Assembly (NCBI GenBank): GCA_030374805.1
Contig: JARGSG010000253.1
Coordinates: forward strand, 40,583-104,582
DNA from: Gracilaria gracilis
Taxonomy: Eukaryota > Rhodophyta > Florideophyceae > Gracilariales > Gracilariaceae
Direction: 5' to 3'
Length of the DNA stretch: 64,000 nt
Under the pieces are notes generated by a model that saw nothing but the letters and a program-made list of their open reading frames with translations, was not told the origin of the DNA and ran no database searches. A program made the translations under genes and the position numbers. Shown here piece by piece: positions 9,637 through 20,853 of this stretch (the stretch's first letter is position 1; every line of letters starts with the position of its first letter).

Positions 9637-10178
9637 GTAGACTAGAAAAGAGAGGGAGAGGGAGCTGAAGTCAAGGCGGACGAATTGGAGCGATGTCCGT
9701 CATCTTCAAACACGGTCTCTTTGGAAATATATAGAGAAGGAAGAGAAAATATCCGTAAGCGGAGACATAACTAATCATACATTCCAACAATTCCTACTTG
9801 TGTAACATTGCTCCTTTAGGTGTTATACAGCAGATGAACAAAGCGGGGAATACACAACCCGGCTAACAATTATCCAAGTGTACAACCAACAGCAGAGTGT
9901 CCTGGGGTTTTGGTTTCGGCAGAGGGGAAACCAAGGCGTTTGTTTCGAGTAAAGAATGTCGTGCTGGAGACCGCCAGTTAAGCATACAGCAGAGACAGTT
10001 GCGCCCCGCTCGAAGCTGAGCTTGAAATAGTTAATAGTGTGGCTATAGAACGCGACTTCTAGCCACAAATATCTTGTAGAACCGTCCGCGGGTCTCCTTA
10101 AAAGCCCCACGAACAAAAGTTTAGGCCCAACCCGCCCCCCCCCCTCTATCATCTTTCTTCTTCGGTTCTGCAGTCAAC
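9637..10178. promoter_or_regulatory. Bidirectional intergenic promoter region of the membrane-protein pair
   Basis: This 542-bp interval separates the start codons of two divergent paralogues and must include both promoters unless they lie in coding DNA. It contains a C run at about 10,134-10,144. No clear inverted symmetry between the two halves is visible. Confidence 0.4.
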
Positions 10179-11240
10179 ATGATTGTAATTCCTCTAAAGT
10201 CGCAACATGCCAGTCTCATCATTTCATTCTTCTCGGCCGCCTCCGAGCTCGCTTTCTTGTTCGCGGCACTAAACTGGAACGGCTTTTTCGAGTGTATGGC
10301 GCTTCAGAAAGGAGAACGTCTCACAGTGCGCCACCATCTCAACCGTACCAGGTTACTGGCCTTAACAACGGCGTTTATATTTATCATCGTGGAAATTCTC
10401 AACTCATTCTACAGCGACCCTACTTTTATCATTGAAGCAAAACCTTGCAGGTTTCTGACCTCCGCTAATGTGCAAGAGAACTTGACGACTACAACCTATC
10501 AATTCAATCGTATTGCACTTTCATGTGTTGACGCAGATGAAACCAAGGTCTGGCTGAGGGGAGGAAATTTGTTTGAGGATGGCGAGTCCGTCGTCCAGTG
10601 CTCGGACCAGATTTTCTCCTTTGATCGTGAGCCTCCTCAAGATGAATCGCTACCGGAAGACTACGTTGTGGAATGCGAGACGGTTCTTCACCAAACATAC
10701 GGAGAAATTGAACTCTGTTCACTTCTTTATCGAAAAGGAAATCGAGTAGCCTTCTCAGAATTACTGCCACAAACAATTCTAAACAATCTCACTCAAAACC
10801 TTGAAGAAATGCCACTACGGCACACGGATGTGTTTTTTGATGTTTCTGGAAGAGAGCAAGAGTTTGCATCCAGGGCTGTGTTTCATTTGTCCACGGGTGA
10901 GCGAGACGAGGTGGAGCTGCGTCGCAAAGTGTTCACCAGTGAAGGAGAAGGGGAGTGCCAGGTTCCCGTCGACGCTACAGAAGTGAGTTCGGCGTTGATG
11001 TGGGCAATGATTGGGATCTGGATAACATCTTTTCTGATATTCACAGTTACCTTGCTGTTTCGCTCTCGCATTTTCTTCAATATGAGTAATCCATTACACT
11101 GGGCCCAGAAAGCTGTTATTGACGACGACGGCCTTGGAGGCGAGAAGAACCCCATAGTTTCTAGCTTTGAAATGGATGGGAAAATGTTTGTGGTGTTATC
11201 ATGCTCGACGAATTCAGAGCAGGATGAAAGTGGTGTTTGA
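10179..11240 (+). CDS. Multi-pass membrane protein, paralogue 2 of a divergent pair
   Basis: 353 residues in one exon. It shares architecture and sequence with the protein encoded at 8542-9636: a hydrophobic N-terminal segment (about residues 12-33, with SAASELAFLFAAL), a second (about 58-77, ALTTAFIFIIVEIL), a Cys-containing loop with NLT sequons, a third hydrophobic segment (about 267-291) and a tail starting FRSRIFFNMSNPLHWAQK. Identity is highest at the N-terminus, around HTDVFFDVSG and in the NPLHW tail; the loop is more divergent. The inverted arrangement implies duplication with inversion. The C-terminal tails end differently. No family is recognised; a receptor-like or channel-accessory role would be a guess. 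Confidence 0.78.
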   Translation: MIVIPLKSQHASLIISFFSAASELAFLFAALNWNGFFECMALQKGERLTVRHHLNRTRLLALTTAFIFIIVEILNSFYSDPTFIIEAKPCRFLTSANVQENLTTTTYQFNRIALSCVDADETKVWLRGGNLFEDGESVVQCSDQIFSFDREPPQDESLPEDYVVECETVLHQTYGEIELCSLLYRKGNRVAFSELLPQTILNNLTQNLEEMPLRHTDVFFDVSGREQEFASRAVFHLSTGERDEVELRRKVFTSEGEGECQVPVDATEVSSALMWAMIGIWITSFLIFTVTLLFRSRIFFNMSNPLHWAQKAVIDDDGLGGEKNPIVSSFEMDGKMFVVLSCSTNSEQDESGV

Positions 11241-11641
11241 AATCAATTTCATTACCATCACGAGGGTAAGCACGATAGGGAGATGATTCATATGTGAGTT
11301 GAACTTGGTTAAATGTGAACGGTCCGATGTGCATCAGACAAGTTTTGAGTTTTGGGTTCGGTACATGTTACACGGCTTCAACATTTATGCCTCTATGCGC
11401 TATGCGCTTTGAATGGGTACTCGGGCGGCGAAGAGAAGTAGATATCTATGCAGTGTATTCTCACATATCACATATGAGAAGAAACTGGTGCGATTCCATT
11501 TCACCTTTTCTGAGCGAAACTGCTCACTCCCTCGAAGTTACTGTATTATCAACAGAGATATATTTACAAGTCTCTACTCAACGCAATCTCAGTTGCATCG
11601 TTATCATACGCCAGCAAGGATATGAGGGCTAGCCCTCTTAA
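11241..11641. other. Noncoding interval ending at the piggyBac insertion site
   Basis: No gene is seen. The interval ends with TTAA at 11638-11641, the expected target site of a piggyBac element beginning at 11642. Confidence 0.4.
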
Positions 11642-11696
11642 CCTTCTGAGGGCTCTAGTGTCTATCGGACCAACGCGTTGACCTCATATGAGGTCA
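11642..11696 (+). repeat. piggyBac left terminal repeat with first palindrome
   Basis: Shares CTCTAGTGTCTAT and the 18-bp palindrome with the inverted right end at 20874-20917. The intervening sequence and the outermost bases differ, so the inverted repeat is imperfect. Confidence 0.7.
11679..11696. repeat. 18-bp perfect palindrome, left copy 1
   Basis: TGACCTCATATGAGGTCA is its own reverse complement. It sits just inside the left end of the piggyBac element; the next copy is displaced to 18082 by the retrotransposon. It is a candidate transposase-binding site. Confidence 0.9.
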
Positions 11697-11700
11697 AAAT

Positions 11701-11905
11701 TGTTGATACCGGTCGGCCTCTTGCAAGGCGAGAGCGCCACACACGCGTCATTTGTGCGCAGTGCAACGCCCGGCGCACAGCAATGCGCCGGTGGGTTGCA
11801 CTGGCAAAATAAATTGCGCGACCGTCCGGCTCGGCGCTCTGCCCGCCGGCGGTCAACTATGCGCGCACTTCGCTCGACCCCTTTCGCCCCCGCTCGCGCG
11901 CTACA
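11701..11905 (+). repeat. 5' LTR, 205 bp
   Basis: Starts TGTTGATACC, ends CGCGCTACA, GC-rich, with AATAAA at 11808-11813 as a possible polyadenylation signal. Identical to 17873-18077. Confidence 0.92.
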
Positions 11906-13199
11906 TGGTAGCATCGCCTGGGGCGCGCTGCCCCGGGCCGCCATCGCTTGCGCACATGATCGGCCCCTTTCTCTGCGCGCTACCGCGCTTCTATTGCGCG
12001 TACGCTCAACTACTCAAAAACTGGACGGGTTGCTTAGCGGTTGTCTCGGCTCCCATGCCCATAGGTATGTCGCGGCTAGAGCACTGCCAAAGCGAAACCT
12101 ACCGTGCGCGATTGACTTCGTGATGGGCTCCCAAGTCTATAGACTTTGTTGAGGCTCTGAAAGTTGGTTGACATCGGACAGGATAAGTATGTATATAACT
12201 TTTCTACTTTATTTGTTCATTCTAAATGGAAGTACAGAATCTAGATGGTGATCCATTGTGAAGATTGATGATTACTGGTTTTCCTGCATCTTTACTGCGA
12301 AGCGACAATGTGCCTCCGCTGCAACTACGATGCGATTCCAAACGACTTCCCTCTTTCCTACTATACATTGTGTGGCATACAATTCGGTGCATCGCAAAAT
12401 GTTTGCGATCACTAATTTCTTACGTCTCTAACTGGTTTGGCACCAACACTTCTTCACTCTATTTCAAAGCTTAGCAACGTCCTACTATCATCTACACCCT
12501 GTTCTTGTTCTGTTGTCGGATCTGCATGCTTGCGCAACAATTTCTACGCTACACTCTCTTGGATTTCTACAACGGTCTTGATTTTGCATCTGTATGACGT
12601 TCATCATGTTGATAACGTTTACACCTCTCGATAAATTGCGTCTGCTTCTGGGCCACAGGTTACTCGTTCCTTCTACATCAGCCACATTTTCTCCGGCAAT
12701 GCAACGTCTTGGATTGCGAAAACAATTTCGTTTTCAACATTACTTCGAGAACCGGTTTTTCTCGCTCTCCTTGAGAGAAGAAGTGGCCTCTGTTCGTCCG
12801 TTCTTCGTGCCACGAGTGCGTTCTGCCGTACGAAGCGTATGCTCTATACTACGCTACTACGTTTTACTACTGCTTGTTTTTCCTTTGTTTGACGAAGTGA
12901 AGTACCCTCCGCTTTGTCGGTGCGGGAAGATCCTTCAAAGGTCTGTTTGTTGTGGTGCGGGGTTAGCTGCTTAATTGCGGGGACCCGTCCTACATCGATC
13001 GCCTGGCTCCCAAGGTTGGGCCAGGAACACCTCAAGTTCACACCTCTTCCACCGGTAGGGGACTGGCGAAGTTGAAGAAGAAGAAGTTCAAGAAGTTCAA
13101 GAAGAAGAAGAAACGTTCCTACCCCGTAGGTCGCGATATCCTTATCTCGTAGAAGAAGGTTGATCATACACTTTCATCCGTCGCTCCCCGGACGCCTCA
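11906..13199 (+). other. Long leader of the LTR element, no coding frame
   Basis: The first ~110 bp are GC-rich, like the LTR; the rest is less so. No protein is recognised. Just before gag, 13,060-13,117 is a run of imperfect GAAGTTGAAGAAG-type repeats. Chance frames in the region have no recognisable domain. Confidence 0.5.
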
Positions 13200-14154
13200 A
13201 TGTCGGGCACAAATGAGGGTCTCCTTGGCAGGCTTCCAAAGCTCAAGGTCCCCACCGACTACATTCTCTGGCGTCGTCGTCTTCTGGCGTATCTCCGCAG
13301 AGACGACCCATTTCTCTCCGGTCTTGACCCACGTCCTGATGGGTTCAACCCCACAAACCGGGCAATGAGATCTTGGTTCGAAAAGTCAGTCAAAGCGAAG
13401 AGCACCATCACACACTACCTCGGTGACTCTCCGCTTGCTCTTGTTCGAATGTTTGTCGATGATGATGACAAAACGGACCAAAGATCTCTGGGATGAACTG
13501 CAGCGCGTGTACACAACCACCAACGCGCAAGCTGTGCAGAACATCCGCCATCGTCTGGACACTTTGGTATACAAGGACAGCGACGACTGGAATAAGCACG
13601 TCGCTAAGTTCCTGGATGTTGTTGGGGAACTTGCCACCTTCGATGAGGAACTTTCGGAGAAAGACAAAGTCTCCAAACTCATTCGAAGTCTCCCCAACTC
13701 CTTTGCTCCCTTGGCCATGATGTCAAACCTAACCGATGTCGGGTTCGACTCCATTGTGAACGCTGTCCGAAGCTGAAGTGGGCTCGTCGCAAGAACCCTA
13801 ACAACCCGACATCCTCCGCTCCTTCGTCCACCCCCACTACCCAACCGAAAGCCAACACGGCAAACAAGGGAGGTCGAAAGCAGCGAAACCGGCGTAACAA
13901 GTCCTCGGCTACCAAGAGCCGCTACGATGACAATTGCTTACTACTGCGGTCGTCGTGGACATTACGCTCGAGATTGCTACAAACGCAAACGTGAGGAGTC
14001 TGACAATAATGATAACCAGCACAACTCCAACGGACGGCAGCAATCTATCGCAACAAACGGTGGTTCTCGTCGTTCACAAGTATGGGTCCCACAAAGGAGG
14101 ACAACGCCAATCCAACTGGAACTCAGGGTTCGCACCAAGGGGGGATGGAAATGA
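13200..14154 (+). pseudogene. Ty1/copia gag, frameshifted
   Basis: The ATG at 13200 opens a copia-type gag N-terminus (GRLPKLKVPTDYILWRRRLL). The frame ends at 13496, but the next conserved block (LWDELQRVYTTTNAQAVQNI, then HRLDTLVYKDSDDWNKHVAKF) continues in another frame to 13776. A further shift leads to the zinc-knuckle region at about 13,935-13,980, YYCGRRGHYARDCYK, where an extra base disrupts the first Cys of a CX2CX4HX4C motif. At least two frameshifts are therefore needed. Gag would form the particle shell and bind RNA; this copy cannot produce an intact protein. Confidence 0.8.
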
Positions 14155-14193
14155 TAATCGTAACTCAAATCATAACTCCAAAACCTCGTTCAT

Positions 14194-17100
14194 ATGTGGT
14201 GCAAAGAAATGATGATAGGGCCTCCTTCACCTGGCTTCAACTGCAATATGGCCAAGTTCAAGTGTAAGATCGCTCTTCTTTCTCAAACGAAATTGGACTC
14301 AGCCTATATTGACTCAGGGGCAACTCATCACTTCTTCCATTCGCGGAAGTCGTTCATTCGCTACGAACGAATTGAGATCGAGACTGTTCAGGCTGCCTCA
14401 AGAACAGCTCGTCTCGTTGGCAAAGGTCATGTCTGGATACCTTTTGAACCGTGGTAACAGTCATCGAGGCTTACCACGCGCCTGCCTTTGAGTCGAACAT
14501 CCTTTCTGTTGGCGTTCTCAGTGTAGAGTTCATGGTGATGTTCACCTTCCACCATTCGGCCATTCAATGGATGTTTCATCATGGATCCTAACCGAAACTC
14601 TGAAATCATTTGGGAAACGGAAATCAACCAAGGCCTCTTCGTCATGGACCTCGCTGATAACGGACAAACAAGTGATGGTCGTGAACGCAAGTAACAGCAA
14701 TCAGGAGCTGGCTTTGGAATGGCACGGTCGAACTGGTCATCTTCACCCAAGTAGATACCAGAACCTTGCCAAGTCTTTCGACTCTGTGCCTTACTTTCAA
14801 CGTTCCATCTTGGAGTCGTTGACGTGTGCGTCCCTTGCCTCACAGGCAAGAAGAAACGGAACCCAATCACCGCCCGGTCGCGATCCGTTTCGACGTCAAG
14901 TCCCTTGGAACTTATCCACATGGACCTGTCGGGAAAGATTTCGCCATCTCTCTCTGGTGCAATCTACGCCATGGCCGTACTGGATGACCACACTTCCAAG
15001 TCGGGACGTTTTCTTCTTGATGGACAAGACAGGTGCTAGTGTTTTGAAGCACCTGGCTTGGTACAAACGCAGATCGGAGCTAGAACTTAACCACTCGTTT
15101 CGCTTGAAGAATGTTCGCCTGGACGGGGCCGGCGAAACACAAAAGCAGTGAGTTGGACACTTTCTGCTTCGATCATGGCATACTCTTGGACTACTCTCCT
15201 GCCTACGCCTCCGAATCTAATGGAGCCGCGGAGAGGCTTATCCAAGAACATTGGACCAGGGCTCGTGTACTTCTCTTCGCGAGCAAACTGCCCATTTCCT
15301 TCTGGGCAGAGGCCAATGAACCATGCCAACTGGCTCCGAAATAGGGCTCCATCTTCAAGGATACAAGGACGGATACCGATTCTGGAATGGAATCCGTCCA
15401 TTATAATCGACTTTACGAACATTCCGAACTTTGGTCAGCCTGGCTACGCCTTTGTATATCGGTCCAAGACCGTGGCATCAAAGAAGTTCCTCCCCCGTTC
15501 TGTCTTCGCGAACTTCGTGGGCATGCAAAGCGACACCACACTCGCCCGTGTGTTTGTGCCGGGGAAGAACTCGGGTCGTCACTTGCCGTATTCTGGACTT
15601 CAAGGCTGTCAACTCCTCTCCTCTTCCAAACATCTCCACCCTCCTGGAGGGTATAACTCGCCAACAGGAGACAGAGGAAACGGACCATACCTCACAGACC
15701 GATAACGGTCCTGACTTGGAGGACCAACTGGTAAAGGAGATGACAACAATCGCGCATAACTTTCCAAATGTATGGGTCTCGAAGAAAACTGTGTATGACC
15801 CCAACGTTCCAAGTAGTTTCAAGGACGCGTGCAGAGATCCCGGTTGGTGTGAGGCCATCGACCGCGAGATGAACGCACTCATCCGCCTTAACACTTGGGA
15901 ACTTATACCCAGGGAATCCTGGATGAAACCGGTTCCGTATACTTGGGTCTTCAAGGAGAAGATGTTGGATGGAGTCGGGAAGAAGTTCTTGAAGAAGGCA
16001 CGCTGCTGTCTACGGGGAGACAAACAGAAGCCCTTCATTGACTTCGATCCATTCAACACTTATGCGCCAGTAGCCTGTCATGAAGCACTACGCATTCTTC
16101 TCTCAGTTGCCGCTGCACAAAACCTTTTACTGGAGGGAGCAGACATCTCAAACGCCTACTTATATGGAAAACTGGATGTTCCTATAATTATGGAACAACC
16201 TTCTGACTCTACTGGCATTGTGGGGAAGCCAGGCCATGTCTGCAAACTCCTTAACTCCATCTATGGTGCTGTCCAAGCTGGAACAATATGGGGTTCCCTC
16301 TTTTCTGAAGCTCTCCTATCATGGAACTTTGTGACATCAGCTCTCGACTCTCGCGTCTTCATGTTCCGCGAGCAGGACAACTTCCTGATCTTGGCTGTTA
16401 TAGATTCGACGACTGCGCATTCGCTGCCAACAATGCCAAACTTCTAAATGACTTCAAACACAAACTGTCTGCAACGTTTGATGTGAAGCTCTATGGGGAG
16501 CTGAAGTCATTCATAGGTTGGAATATTCAGCGATCTCCTTCCGGCATTAAGGTTAATCCAATATGGATATGCACTACAAATTCTCAAGAAGTTTGGTATG
16601 CAACAGTGCAATGCAAGTTGGATCACCTTTCCCTACGGCTGCCAATGTACTGCCATCTGGTGAGGAAGACTTCATTCTTTCGACAGATGATCATGCAGAG
16701 TATAGGTCAGGGATTGGTGCATTACTTTACATTTCTGTATCTACCCGTCCTGACCTTTCCCTTTTCCATATCAGCGCTCTCAAGGCATTTACATAACCCA
16801 TGTGAACGACACTTATCGCTGCTCAAACGATTATTTAGGTACTTGGCTGGCACTATGGATTAGGGACTTCATTTTCCAGCCCACCGTCCTATTTCTCCCG
16901 CCTCACTCTGTGCGTACGCTGACCGCCGATTGGGGGGGATTGCATTGAGACTCGTAAGTCCACAACACGGTACGTTATCGTCGTCAACGACGCACCAGTC
17001 ATGTGGAAATCAAAGCGTCAAACGGTAATTGCGCTATCTTCGGCAGAGGCGGAGTATATCGCTCTTTCTACCTGCGCGAAAGACCTTTCGTGCATACGAA

Positions 17101-17395
17101 AGATGTATTTTGAATTCGCACACATCCAGCCTTGGAGCGAGGATCTATGGTTCGAAGCCACAAAGATCATGAATGATAGCTCGGCTGCTATATCTTTGAC
17201 CACGAGTCCACAGATATCTGCTCGAAACAAGCACATCGATTTGAAGACGCACCATGTGCGGGGACCTGGAGAGAGGTCAAATTATTAAGCTGTGCAAAAT
17301 CCCAAGGAGTCAACAGATCGCTGACATACTGACAAAGTGTGCGTCCCTCCCAGAAGTGAGGAGGATGGTCAGATTGATGCATATTGACTCGTTCT
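14194..17395 (+). pseudogene. Ty1/copia pol (protease, integrase, RT, RNase H), multiply frameshifted
   Basis: Domain order is that of copia: protease (AYIDSGATHHFF, about 14,295), the GAG-pre-integrase box (ALEWHGRTGHLH, about 14,713), integrase (PLELIHMDLSGKISP; later YASESNGAAERLIQEHW), RT (WCEAIDREMNALIRLNTWEL, about 15,847; ADISNAYLYGKLD, about 16,139), and RNase H with the copia signature KRQTVIALSSAEAEYIALS (about 17,014) and ARNKHIDLKTHHVRGPGE at the end. The RT catalytic box reads RFDD instead of YVDD and sits next to a frameshift at about 16,405. At least five frame changes are visible between 14,194 and 17,287. Confidence 0.88.
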
Positions 17396-17872
17396 AGGAA
17401 GAATTGTTGGGGGTCTACTGACTACACTAACTACTTTGTTATGTTTTGTTTTGTCTTTTTTGTTTGCTACATGTTTGAATGTTTGAATAATTGTTTATGA
17501 ATGTTTGTGGTTCACAACCTTCTCTGTTTCTCCCCACAGAGGTACATGTGTGTTTGTCCCAACGGGTTTTAACATGATATCTGGGTTTTGGAGTTTACTG
17601 GTGTGAACAAGTAATGACTCCCCAGCTTGGAGCTGGTGGAACTATGTGTGTGATGCGTTATGTATGAATGTATTTATATTATGTTTTGAATGTTGCACCA
17701 CGCCTTTGGCATTTGCAAGATAATGCCAGAGAAGAGACAGATTTGCAGAGAAATCGTGTCTACAGACCCTGCTCTTCGGTCGTTGATATTATGCTTTACT
17801 TGTGAATTGGGCTCAGTAACTAGATGCTTATAAGTGGTGTAGGAAGAGTAGTCGCTTCGCCTTGAGGGACGG
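17396..17872 (+). other. Noncoding region between copia pol and the 3' LTR
   Basis: AT-rich with T-rich runs at 17,440-17,470. TGTTGGGGGTC occurs near 17,407, where a copia LTR might begin, but I found no matching copy upstream of gag. Confidence 0.4.
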
Positions 17873-18077
17873 TGTTGATACCGGTCGGCCTCTTGCAAGG
17901 CGAGAGCGCCACACACGCGTCATTTGTGCGCAGTGCAACGCCCGGCGCACAGCAATGCGCCGGTGGGTTGCACTGGCAAAATAAATTGCGCGACCGTCCG
18001 GCTCGGCGCTCTGCCCGCCGGCGGTCAACTATGCGCGCACTTCGCTCGACCCCTTTCGCCCCCGCTCGCGCGCTACA
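17873..18077 (+). repeat. 3' LTR, 205 bp
   Basis: Identical to 11701-11905 and followed by the AAAAT target duplication. Confidence 0.92.
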
Positions 18078-18081
18078 AAAA

Positions 18082-18099
18082 TGACCTCATATGAGGTCA
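18082..18099. repeat. 18-bp perfect palindrome, left copy 2
   Basis: Same palindrome as at 11679. It lay three bases (AAA) away from that copy before the LTR element inserted; its first T is part of the target duplication. Confidence 0.9.
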
Positions 18100-18226
18100 G
18101 CCCGTTGAGAGAGTAAAATAAACCAAAAAATTACATTCCGGACCTATAATGCGGACTTTTCAAATTTCAAAATTTGAAAAGTCCTTGAACAGTCGTTTAA
18201 GTAGTAGTCTGTAGGGCAAAAAGGCC

Positions 18227-18300
18227 AGTAATCACAGCTCAGTGGATAAGATATCCTATGTGAGCAAATTAAACGTGAGTTCAAACCTCGCTGAGTTTAT
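18227..18300 (+). other. tRNA-like sequence with Pol III A and B boxes
   Basis: CAGCTCAGTGG (18235-18245) matches the A box but for its first base, and GTTCAAACC (18279-18287) matches the B-box core. A five-pair T stem (GTGAG/CTCGC, one G-T pair) encloses the loop TTCAAAC. The acceptor stem does not pair, so this is a tRNA-derived relic or SINE head, not a functional tRNA. It lies inside the piggyBac element. Confidence 0.35.
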
Positions 18301-18598
18301 TAAAACTCGAAAACTCCTTATGGAGCTCGACTAATTCTAGTAATATGTTTACACTAAGAACGTTTTCAACACCCACTTGAACAACAGACAGAACAAGGTG
18401 ACATCTGTTAAACGGGCAGTTTCGTCAGAGTGTAAACATTATCTAGCATGTTCAATAACGCGGATTGAATTAGTAGGGGGCTTAAGGTAAATGAACACTT
18501 GTTGATAATGTGATTCTTTATGTGTTTTTATTCAATATCAGCGCTTGTTTACTTCTATGTTGACGTTGTTGTTGACAACAGATGTGTTTCAATTACTT
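18301..18598. other. Noncoding end of the piggyBac element
   Basis: AT-rich sequence downstream of the transposase stop; no coding potential is seen. Confidence 0.4.
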
Positions 18599-20682
18599 TT
18601 AAACACCGTGACGTAACTCAATGTGGTTCTTAAAGCAGTCCCTTCCTGTACCAGTGTGACATAAATACACTTCATATTTCAAAGATATATAGCATTCAGA
18701 ACATAAAAACTTAGACTTCATATTCCCTTTGCACACTTTGCATCGTCCTTGATATGAAGACTTCGTAATCATTCCATCCTTAGTCTTTCTCTTGCGATTA
18801 GTCTGCATAAGATGCACACCAGTTCCTGCAGGTTTCGGAATATCATCTTCTATTTCCATATGTTCTTCATCTCGAGTCATCAAAGCGGTCCGGTCCCACG
18901 TATTAGTGACAAGATCGTCAGCCAACTTTGAATAGAAGTTATATGGAGATAATAACTTTCGCATACCATTACCAGCTTTTTAAAGCATCCACGCATCAAC
19001 CATACAAATGGATAATAAAGATGAATTCACACGGAACGACCAATCCTTGACCTCGATTTTCTTCTCCAGTTTTAATTCATCTTGGCGGCATCTGTTGTGT
19101 CTGTCAATCATTGAACACGTTTTATAGTATTCCTCACAAACCTCTGGTATCGGTACTTCCAGTTCAACTTTCCTCGAAACATTTCCTTGTCGTCTCCAAC
19201 TTTGTCGCATTATTGGGTTTCCAGGGTTCACCGTGTTGCATGTTGATATAAAATACCTTCGTTCCCTATCGACCCACATTACCGCCATTAGATCAGTATT
19301 CAAACCGTTCCCCTTCGAAACCATTGAAACAAAATCTCCACGATTCTCTAAGGTCTTCTCTGATAATGCTTCATAGGAAATTGACGTGTTGCATTCTTGA
19401 TAACCCCAGTAAAGCGCAGTCCTTTTTCCAAAAGAGCATTAGCTGTTTTCACAGATGCAAAAAAAGAATCTGCACAGACATGGCGTCCAGACCCAAACCA
19501 TGGCTGGACTAATCGAAGTAAAATCGCAGTTCCATGAGTATGTTCTGTATCAAAATCCTGATCAGGGGCTTCAGATCCCATATTGAGCTCAATATTTAGC
19601 ATGATACCACTTCTTCCGCAGCAAACGGTTTTCATTTCCAACCCGTTTTCTGGTTTTCGATCCAGCGCGGTATAATGTGGGAGCCCCACATCAATCCAGT
19701 CTCCCCCCAGCCCATACCAGCGTGACATACTCTCATCAACGCATAAAGCATGTGAAGGTGTCACGAAAGAACGGCGGTGATCATTGATGGCTTTCACGAA
19801 ATCAGTGACTAAATTCCAGCGAGCCGTGCCATAATCCTCTTGAGCAGCGTTACCACTGAAACAAATACAACGCCTTAGAGTTTCAAACCTATTTCGTGAC
19901 ATTGCTTCACCAATCACAGGCTGAGACATAAATCTGGATGCTGGTTTTGAACCCCAAAGATCTCTTCTATTCGAAAACTCCAGCCTGCTTATGAAAACCA
20001 TCACGCCAAAGAACCTTAAAAGCTCTCCACCACTCGTCGAAGAGGCGCCATCATTTTCCAAGTTCTTGTTCGTCTTTTCCACAATAGTCTTCAGATGTCC
20101 GATGGGGAACATCCATAAAAAATAGTCAGTGAATGTCATCGTACTTGGGCAATGACGTGGTGAGATAAAATCTCCGGCTGGGCCAATAACCTTCCACGGC
20201 TGCAATTGCATGCATCCATTGATAGGGCTACAAATTGCCTCCGTGTTCCACGCACGATCATGCACAGTCACTGACTGGTCGGAAGGGGGTGCTTGTGAAA
20301 CGGGATCCGCCTCCTGCAAATTTTGCACTTGTTCTCCTTCACTCGGCTGATTGTCAACATTTTGGGCCGGTAACGGTGGTACAATTGCTGTGTCAACATT
20401 ATCAGTTTGTGGACTGTTAAGGAGACCATTACCAACCTTTACACTGCAAAGAGGAAGAGTACACTCTTTTTGGCGGTTTGGGAGGTCAAACCGAATAGTG
20501 AGAAATGTACAGTTTCGGCCGTTGACGAGTCGAATGTCAACTTTTGTCACTGTTCCAGGGACAGTTTTTGTCTTCCAAAGAGAGCCAAAGTAGCGTTTGC
20601 TTTCCGACTCACAAACAACAAGGCGGGCACGACTGTGGACTTTGTTACCAACGGTACGACGAGGGTCTGTTGACGGGGCCAT
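18599..20682 (-). pseudogene. piggyBac-type transposase, one frameshift and one in-frame stop
   Basis: Reading from a possible ATG at 20682, the protein has an N-terminal region with a chromo-like basic stretch, then the DDE_Tnp_1_7 domain. The first catalytic Asp is in ALCVDESMSRWYG, the second in GRHVCADSFFASV, and a third in VMWVDRERRYFIST. The conserved CSMIDRHNRCRQDE box follows, and the C-terminus carries a Cys-rich zinc-finger-like tail (RCKVCKGN, FLCSECYISL, CHTGTGRDCFKNH). A one-base shift near 19,345 separates the first two domains from the rest, and a TAA at 18980-18982 interrupts the same frame before the Cys-rich tail. The other fragments are collinear, so the ancestral protein was about 690 residues. 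The gene is inactive as it stands. Confidence 0.88.
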
Positions 20683-20853
20683 TGTGTACAGATTGTGTTG
20701 ACGTTTGTGAAAAAATGCTCCAGCTTGGTTGCTGTGTACATGTCATGGGCGACTTTGGTTAACGCCATCAAAGGGAGGACGACGGAGGTGAGGACGAAGT
20801 GTTTTTTTTTTAAAAAGTGAAAACTTTTACTTAAAATTTATGTGAGTAAAAAC

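Larger units (their letters stand above)
11701..18077 (+). mobile_element. LTR retrotransposon with identical 205-bp LTRs and AAAAT target duplication
   Basis: Two 205-bp direct repeats, 11701-11905 and 17873-18077, are identical by eye, start TG and end CA. AAAAT precedes the left copy (11696-11700) and follows the right one (18078-18082), a perfect 5-bp duplication. The internal region contains a plus-strand Ty1/copia gag-pol. Directly after the left LTR comes TGGTAGCA, a plausible start of a primer-binding site. A weak purine tract (GAGGGACGG) precedes the right LTR. The leader before gag is about 1.3 kb, and about 480 bp follow pol, both long for copia. The gag-pol could alternatively be an older passenger inside a short-LTR carrier, since pol is heavily broken. 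Confidence 0.9.

Noticed and set aside
12265-12974. Several short frames in the LTR-element leader
   Set aside because: Unrelated to any copia protein and interrupted; the leader appears noncoding.
18227-18300. A functional tRNA gene
   Set aside because: The acceptor stem does not pair and no standard anticodon arm is seen.
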